In this document: piece after piece, positions 59,454 through 64,000 of the stretch
How positions within the stretch are numbered: the stretch's first letter is position 1
Layout: the number at the start of each line of letters is the position of its first letter
From: an uncultured Clostridium sp.
GTDB lineage: Bacteria; Bacillota; Clostridia; Clostridiales; Clostridiaceae
Direction of reading: 5' to 3'
Assembly: GCA_900548455.1 (NCBI GenBank)
Contig: URKQ01000004.1
Span: 122,481 to 186,480 of the forward strand
DNA: 64,000 nt
The notes under the pieces: model-generated
What the model saw: only the letters and a program-made list of their open reading frames with translations
Told to the model about the DNA's origin: nothing
Database searches by the model: none
Program-made: the position numbers and the translations under genes

Positions 59454-60299
59454 TTGATACTTAATTTTAAAAGAGGTAATATTTACATATTAGTATTACT
59501 AATGACAATAACATTATTAGTCACTGGTTGTAATAATAGTTCAAATAAATATAATGATGAAGTTGATTTAATAAATAGTGCTAAGGTAAATCTATTAAAT
59601 GCGTCTAATATGCGCATTGATTGTGTGATTAATGTGAGTGAAAAAGATAATGAAAAAAGTAAATTAAGGGAAGTTGTTATTAATAATGACGATGGGTCTT
59701 GGTATACCTATACTCATGATAAAAATTCAGAGAATGATATAAATTCAGTAGAACAACTGTACTTTAATGGGGAGAAATGTACAAGGTTTGAAGATAGTGA
59801 TTGGATGATTGAAGACAATTATGAGAATAAAGCAATTCCGGTTTTAAATGAGATAACAACTTTTAACTTTACAAATGAAGATTGTAAAAGCGTAAATGTT
59901 AAAGAAGAAGGTGGATATAGTGATATTACAATAACATATACAACAGATTTTATTAATAGAATCAAAGAAAAGATAATTGAAAAATCTGTGAAATCATTAA
60001 ATGATATTAAAGAACAAAATAAAGGTTCTGAGCAATTAATAAATGACATGGAAGCCCAAATCGAGCAATTAAAAAATACTACTTATGATATGTATAAAGT
60101 AGACTTTATAATAGATGATTCCGGGGTGTTAGTTGGTCGAAATTTATATGTAATATTAAAACGTCCAGCACTTTTTTATAATGAAGTTGAAAATGAATTA
60201 GAAGAGGTTAAATTTACTCAAAACATTAGTGTTGAATCATATAACAATGAAGAAAATAATGAGATGCTAAGCCAATATATTAATGAAATAGGGCTTTAA
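59454..60299 (+). CDS. Lipoprotein of unknown function
   Basis: 281 residues from TTG 59454, 5 bases after AGGGGGAG. N-terminal KR, a hydrophobic core and lipobox LVTGC place the mature protein on the outer face of the membrane. The remainder is acidic and beta-strand-rich (SWYTYTHDKN, YFNGEKCTRFEDSDW), reminiscent of LppX/LolA-like folds (DUF6612-type), but without a decisive motif. It is followed after 5 bases by the large GNAT fusion gene. Confidence 0.65.
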   Translation: MILNFKRGNIYILVLLMTITLLVTGCNNSSNKYNDEVDLINSAKVNLLNASNMRIDCVINVSEKDNEKSKLREVVINNDDGSWYTYTHDKNSENDINSVEQLYFNGEKCTRFEDSDWMIEDNYENKAIPVLNEITTFNFTNEDCKSVNVKEEGGYSDITITYTTDFINRIKEKIIEKSVKSLNDIKEQNKGSEQLINDMEAQIEQLKNTTYDMYKVDFIIDDSGVLVGRNLYVILKRPALFYNEVENELEEVKFTQNISVESYNNEENNEMLSQYINEIGL

Positions 60300-60316
60300 T
60301 AAGGATGGGGATAAGA

Positions 60317-63300
60317 GTGGAAGAAATTAAAATAGTAGAGTATACTCCAGCTTACGCAAAGGCTGTAGCTGATATGTGGCAAAGAAGTGCCAAGGGTTGG
60401 AATGGAGAATATGGAAGTGAAACAGAAGAATCAATATTGGAAAAGCATGAAAACTCCACAAATATTAATACATATCTAGCAGTGCTTGGCAATGAGGTTG
60501 TTGGATATTGTGCTTTTACAAGATATTTGGAAGATGAAGGAGCACTTTATATTAGTCTTTTAAATGCAAGGTATGATTTGCATGGACAAGGCATAGGTAA
60601 AGCACTTGTGAAGCAAGCAGTAGAAAGGACAGTTGAGCTTGGGTGGCCAAGACTTGATGTTCACACTTGGAATGCAAACACAAAGGCAATTCCTCTATAT
60701 AAAAAATGCGCATATTTTTATGAAAATAAACAAGACACCACACATCTAATGAATTTTATTCCTACAGTTATGAATACTGAGGCTGTAGAAGAATTTTTTT
60801 ATACGGCTGATTGGTATGAGGATTTAAAGAGGAGTTTAGACTTAAATCCTGATGGTAGAGTCGAAAATGATTTTGAGTTTTACGAGTATAAGTGGGAAAA
60901 AAATAATAAATTATTAAGAATGGAATTTGAAAGGTATGGTAGGGGATTAAGGCTTATTGAAACAGATGATTATATAATTTCTGTATCTACTCCCAAGCAA
61001 AACTTAATTTTTGGTAAAACCTATATTGTTAAATATGAAATTATAAATAAATCAGGTAAACCTTTGGATATAGAAATAATAGGGCAAGATGATAAAAATA
61101 TAGAGTTTTCCTTGAATAAAAGTATTCAGGTTAAGGATAAAGAAGTAATTACTGGTGAATTTTATGTGTCAGAGATTGAAGAGGAGTATGAAAACTTTAA
61201 GACGCATCCAGCTATTGTATCTAAGATTTTTATAAATGGTAAAAGTGCACTTTTCAAACTGGGAATAGTACCAAAGTTCCCACTTACCGTAAAAATGTGT
61301 TGTGAAGATATTTTAAGGTATCCAGGTGAAGAGTTTGATATATATATTGATATGGAAAGCTATCTTGAAGATAGGGGAGTATTTGAATTTCAACTAGATA
61401 TGTCAGAATATTTTGAAACCAATCAAAAAAGCTTTAGAGTAATTTTAGATGGCAGAGAAAAGAGAAGTCTAAAGATAAGTGGCATTATGAAAAAAAGTTG
61501 TGTTTATAAAAACAAACTGTTAATTGATGTTTTAACTAAGGATAAGGAAAATATTAAATTTAAAATGAATATAGGATTAATATTAAGAGGGTATAGTGGT
61601 AAGTGTGCAGGAGAAATTGATGATAAATATTACATTATAAATGGTAAATATAAAATCATTCTTGATAAAATACTTAATAAATATGTAATTTATGATGGTA
61701 ATGAGAAGAAGGAAATTAGTTTGTGGTATCCTAAAGTTGGAATGCCTTATTCTGAAGAATTTAGCAATATTATAATTGAAAATATTACATGGTATGAAGA
61801 AGATGGAAAAATTGTTTTTAAAGGAGATCATATATCAAAGAAAAACGAAGGAATTATTGTTAGGGTAATATTAAAATTAAGTGATGCAGGTATTCTTGAA
61901 TATTACTATGAGGTTGAAAATAAATCTAAAGAAAGGGAAATATATATTGATCAAAGTTTTCACTATCGTATAGAAGGAGCTACTTTCGCCTATGATAATA
62001 AAATTATTCATTCAACTGAACCGCGAGCAGATTATCCTTCATTTTATAATATAAAGAAGCTTAATGAAAATTGGATATATTCTCCTATCTATGGAAGTTT
62101 AATATGGCCTGATGATGCAAAAATTAGTTTTGATGGATGGGATATGCATGTTGAAAATTATATAGGTAATCTAAAATCTGGCGAAAAGTGTATCACAAAA
62201 ACTGTTTACTATGATTTCTCTAATTTTAAAAGCTATGAGGAAGTAAGAAGATTTGCGCTCCAAAAGAATATTGACTATAAAGAAGTAAGGGTAGAAGATG
62301 TAGAAGTTAGTATAAATTCCAATAATCCATTTGTTGGTAGTAGTTTTGAGGTTAATTTAATTGAAAACAAGGAAATACCAAGAGAAGGGAAAATAAGTGT
62401 TAAATCTAGAAATCACTCTTTTAATGAGGTGGAAACCAATATTAAAGAAGCAAGAAGTGCAGAAGTACTAATTATCAAAGAGGCAAATCTTGAACATGAC
62501 AATATTTTAATAGAATGTGATTTTGATGCTGTTTCTTATAGTAGAGAATCTTTAATTTTTTATACAGGTAATGATGATGAAGTTAAGACAGAAGAATATA
62601 TTAAAGATGATAAAATGATAAATTTAATTAGTAATGGAGTTATAGAAATAGAAGCATCAAAGGATTTTTCTCCAGGTATTTTTTCTCTTAAATTTCATGA
62701 AAAACAGTGGCTTGATACAGATTTTCCCAACAGGGGATCAAAGGCATGGTATAATCCTTGGTTTGGAGGAATATTAAATGTACCCCGTGTTGGAATGCTA
62801 GAAAAATGGAGATCACTTCTTAAGGAAAATATAAATGTTGAGTTTGTAAGTGAGATTGATAATAAAGGAAATAAGTGGAGCGGAATTAAATCTTCCATAA
62901 ATATAAAACATGAAGAGGGGTTAGAGGGTCTTGAGGTTAATCAATATTTTTTAATGCTTCCAGGAGTACCAATTTTACTAAATCTAGTAGAATTAAGAAA
63001 TGGAATGAATATGTACATGGATAAGTATAAGTTTACCAATGCTGCATTCTTTAAAATAGGTGATGATATAAAAAGAAATTGGATAAGTGTAAAAAATCAT
63101 AGCGGAGATATAAATAAGTATAGATCAGGAATAAGAGGTTATCAGATTATTTCTAAGCAATCTAATTTATATGGCTGCGATGATATAGATTATAAAGTTC
63201 AAGTATATTGTAATGAAAATAAATATAACAAAGAAACAATTTTATCAACAGAAAATCTTGTATCACTAAATTCAAAAAGTATATCCTTAGCCCCAGGTGA

Positions 63301-63409
63301 AAGAAAGTTATTACCTAATATATTTTATATATTTACTAAAGAACGTATAGAAGATAAGTTATTACATGTCTTAGATAATATTAATTTTAATTATACTCAT
63401 GGGGATTAA
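60317..63409 (+). CDS. GNAT acetyltransferase fused to a large beta-sandwich protein
   Basis: 1030 residues from GTG 60317, which follows AAGGATGGGG; ATG 60305 overlaps it and is less likely. Residues about 1-150 are a GNAT domain (YISLLNARYDLHGQGIGKALV near 80-100, DVHTWNANTKAIPLYKKCAY near 115). The other 870 residues are beta-rich with no signal peptide or TM. The middle (about 425-650: GKYKIILDKILNKYVIYDG, then LEYYYEVENKS and IDQSFHYRIEGATF) has the look of a galactose-mutarotase-like supersandwich. I do not know a characterised protein with this fusion. Confidence 0.7.
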   Translation: MEEIKIVEYTPAYAKAVADMWQRSAKGWNGEYGSETEESILEKHENSTNINTYLAVLGNEVVGYCAFTRYLEDEGALYISLLNARYDLHGQGIGKALVKQAVERTVELGWPRLDVHTWNANTKAIPLYKKCAYFYENKQDTTHLMNFIPTVMNTEAVEEFFYTADWYEDLKRSLDLNPDGRVENDFEFYEYKWEKNNKLLRMEFERYGRGLRLIETDDYIISVSTPKQNLIFGKTYIVKYEIINKSGKPLDIEIIGQDDKNIEFSLNKSIQVKDKEVITGEFYVSEIEEEYENFKTHPAIVSKIFINGKSALFKLGIVPKFPLTVKMCCEDILRYPGEEFDIYIDMESYLEDRGVFEFQLDMSEYFETNQKSFRVILDGREKRSLKISGIMKKSCVYKNKLLIDVLTKDKENIKFKMNIGLILRGYSGKCAGEIDDKYYIINGKYKIILDKILNKYVIYDGNEKKEISLWYPKVGMPYSEEFSNIIIENITWYEEDGKIVFKGDHISKKNEGIIVRVILKLSDAGILEYYYEVENKSKEREIYIDQSFHYRIEGATFAYDNKIIHSTEPRADYPSFYNIKKLNENWIYSPIYGSLIWPDDAKISFDGWDMHVENYIGNLKSGEKCITKTVYYDFSNFKSYEEVRRFALQKNIDYKEVRVEDVEVSINSNNPFVGSSFEVNLIENKEIPREGKISVKSRNHSFNEVETNIKEARSAEVLIIKEANLEHDNILIECDFDAVSYSRESLIFYTGNDDEVKTEEYIKDDKMINLISNGVIEIEASKDFSPGIFSLKFHEKQWLDTDFPNRGSKAWYNPWFGGILNVPRVGMLEKWRSLLKENINVEFVSEIDNKGNKWSGIKSSINIKHEEGLEGLEVNQYFLMLPGVPILLNLVELRNGMNMYMDKYKFTNAAFFKIGDDIKRNWISVKNHSGDINKYRSGIRGYQIISKQSNLYGCDDIDYKVQVYCNENKYNKETILSTENLVSLNSKSISLAPGERKLLPNIFYIFTKERIEDKLLHVLDNINFNYTHGD

Positions 63410-63412
63410 AAA

Positions 63413-63457
63413 ATGAATAGTGAAAGAGAACAACTTATTATAGATTTAAGTCAATAA
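63413..63457 (+). other. 14-codon frame after the fusion gene
   Basis: ATG 63413 reads MNSEREQLIIDLSQ and a stop. No Shine-Dalgarno. It is probably a relic or chance. Confidence 0.15.
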
Positions 63458-63503
63458 AGGAAAATGATTTTATTTTCATATCTGTATTATTAGATAACAG
63501 TAG

Positions 63504-63540
63504 AAAGACCATTACAAAAAAATGTAATGGTCTTTTATTT
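63504..63540 (+). terminator. Terminator after the GNAT fusion gene
   Basis: Perfect 13-bp stem AAAGACCATTACA and complement around a six-base A-rich loop, followed by TTTTATTTTT. It also lies upstream of the convergent DUF3955 gene's end. Confidence 0.85.
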
Positions 63541-63556
63541 TTAGAATTGTTATAGG

Positions 63557-63769
63557 TTAAACATGCTTTTTATTTTTAAGATGGGATGCTACAAAAACGA
63601 TTATTAGAGAAGCTAATCCTATTATTAGGAATAACCAACTCATTGGTATTAAGTAAAAAGGTTCGATAAGAGTACCATCTGGTGCCACAGAGGAACCAAT
63701 AACGTTATAACTTAGTATACATACAATGGAAATTAAAAACGATATTATTGATAAAAGATATTTTTTCAT
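63557..63769 (-). CDS. DUF3955 membrane protein
   Basis: 70 residues from ATG 63769 behind GGGAGGT. Two membrane segments around the conserved GSSVAPDGTLIEPFYLIPMSW block, which defines the DUF3955 family; basic C-terminus (HLKNKKHV). Function unknown. Its upstream region carries a promoter overlapped by a direct repeat, so it is probably repressed by a specific regulator. Confidence 0.85.
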   Translation of the reverse strand: MKKYLLSIISFLISIVCILSYNVIGSSVAPDGTLIEPFYLIPMSWLFLIIGLASLIIVFVASHLKNKKHV

Positions 63770-64000
63770 TAATATTACCTCCCGTTAATAAATGAATAAT
63801 ATAAGTTCACTTATTTTTTTAATTTATCTTGTAAAGATATAATACTATATTTTTTATCGAAAAACAATAAAAAATATTGAAAAACAATAAAAATTTATTC
63901 TTTATTAAAATTAATTATAAACCTAAACTCAATAGTAACGCAAGATGCCACTTTGTAAATTGAAAAGCAATCTTTGTAACTGACAACTGAATATTTGTAA
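63770..64000. other. Upstream region of the DUF3955 gene, then nothing recognised
   Basis: Holds the minus-strand promoter and a direct repeat (63839-63893). Bases 63900-64000 show no feature I can support; a gene may begin beyond the window. Confidence 0.5.
63839..63893 (-). promoter_or_regulatory. Promoter with 20-bp-period direct repeat (putative operator)
   Basis: On the minus strand TTGTTT (63867-63862), 17 bases, TATTAT (63844-63839). GAAAAACAATAAAAA occurs twice on the plus strand (63859-63873 and 63879-63893), exactly 20 bases apart, i.e. two helix turns. The first copy covers the -35. Confidence 0.5.

Noticed and set aside
1..64000. tRNA, rRNA, CRISPR arrays, prophage genes
   Set aside because: I looked for CCA-ended cloverleaf blocks, rRNA landmarks, regularly spaced repeats and phage structural genes and saw none.

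Overview
The window is AT-rich throughout. Its strong AGGAGG-type ribosome-binding sites, frequent TTG/GTG starts, hairpin-plus-T-run terminators, a tyrosyl T-box leader, an hcp gene, NhaC and NhaP-type antiporters and many small acetyltransferases point to a chromosome segment of Clostridium sensu stricto or a close relative. I see no rRNA, tRNA, prophage, CRISPR array or intact transposase. I could not run any search, so family assignments rest on motifs I can read.

Layout. 1-5.6 kb: the 3' part of an NhaC antiporter gene, then an ABC exporter operon (large permease with an ectodomain, ATPase, small permease) ending in a nucleotidyltransferase-like gene. 5.7-7.7 kb: ribokinase plus nucleoside hydrolase, a coherent ribonucleoside salvage pair. 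7.7-11.7 kb: an MFS exporter, a decayed stretch with fragments of a membrane protein and a methyltransferase, and a cation/proton antiporter. 11.9-13.7 kb: the DUF6323/DUF6179 pair. 13.7-16.4 kb: a rhodanese-fused CoA-disulfide-reductase-type flavoprotein opposite a ferredoxin and a membrane Fe-S protein. 16.5-18.6 kb: an unusual cis-prenyltransferase homologue coupled to a phytoene-desaturase-like flavoprotein. 18.7-23.5 kb: FlxA-like protein, an ABC pair, and tyrS behind its T-box. 23.5-30.6 kb: an inverted-repeat element, a methyltransferase, an HNH nuclease, six paralogous two-TM (YcxB-like) proteins and a serine hydrolase. 30.6-39.7 kb: hcp, an HxlR/old-yellow-enzyme divergent pair, a hemerythrin pair, an Rpn nuclease, a MerR-methyltransferase fusion with a textbook MerR promoter, and an AraC-VOC fusion.

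40-52.5 kb: carD and an out-of-context recA are followed by an accessory-looking series of single genes: six GNAT acetyltransferases, a P-loop kinase, DUF1801, an epimerase, an esterase, and a second MFS pump. Several of these genes follow very short SD-equipped leader ORFs next to hairpins. The clearest is before the MFS pump at 51.16 kb, where a 13-codon ORF overlaps two mutually exclusive perfect stems; this looks like ribosome-mediated attenuation of a drug pump.

52.6-59.2 kb: a GntR(YtrA-type)-ABC operon converges on a four-gene Bce-type antimicrobial-peptide sensing/detoxification operon. Its response regulator appears to need a non-standard start codon. 59.4-64 kb: a lipoprotein, a 1030-residue GNAT/beta-sandwich fusion and a DUF3955 protein.

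Taken together, much of the window deals with stress: antibiotic and peptide export, acetylation, nitrosative/oxidative and sulfur redox chemistry, and DNA repair, with many separately regulated one- to four-gene units.
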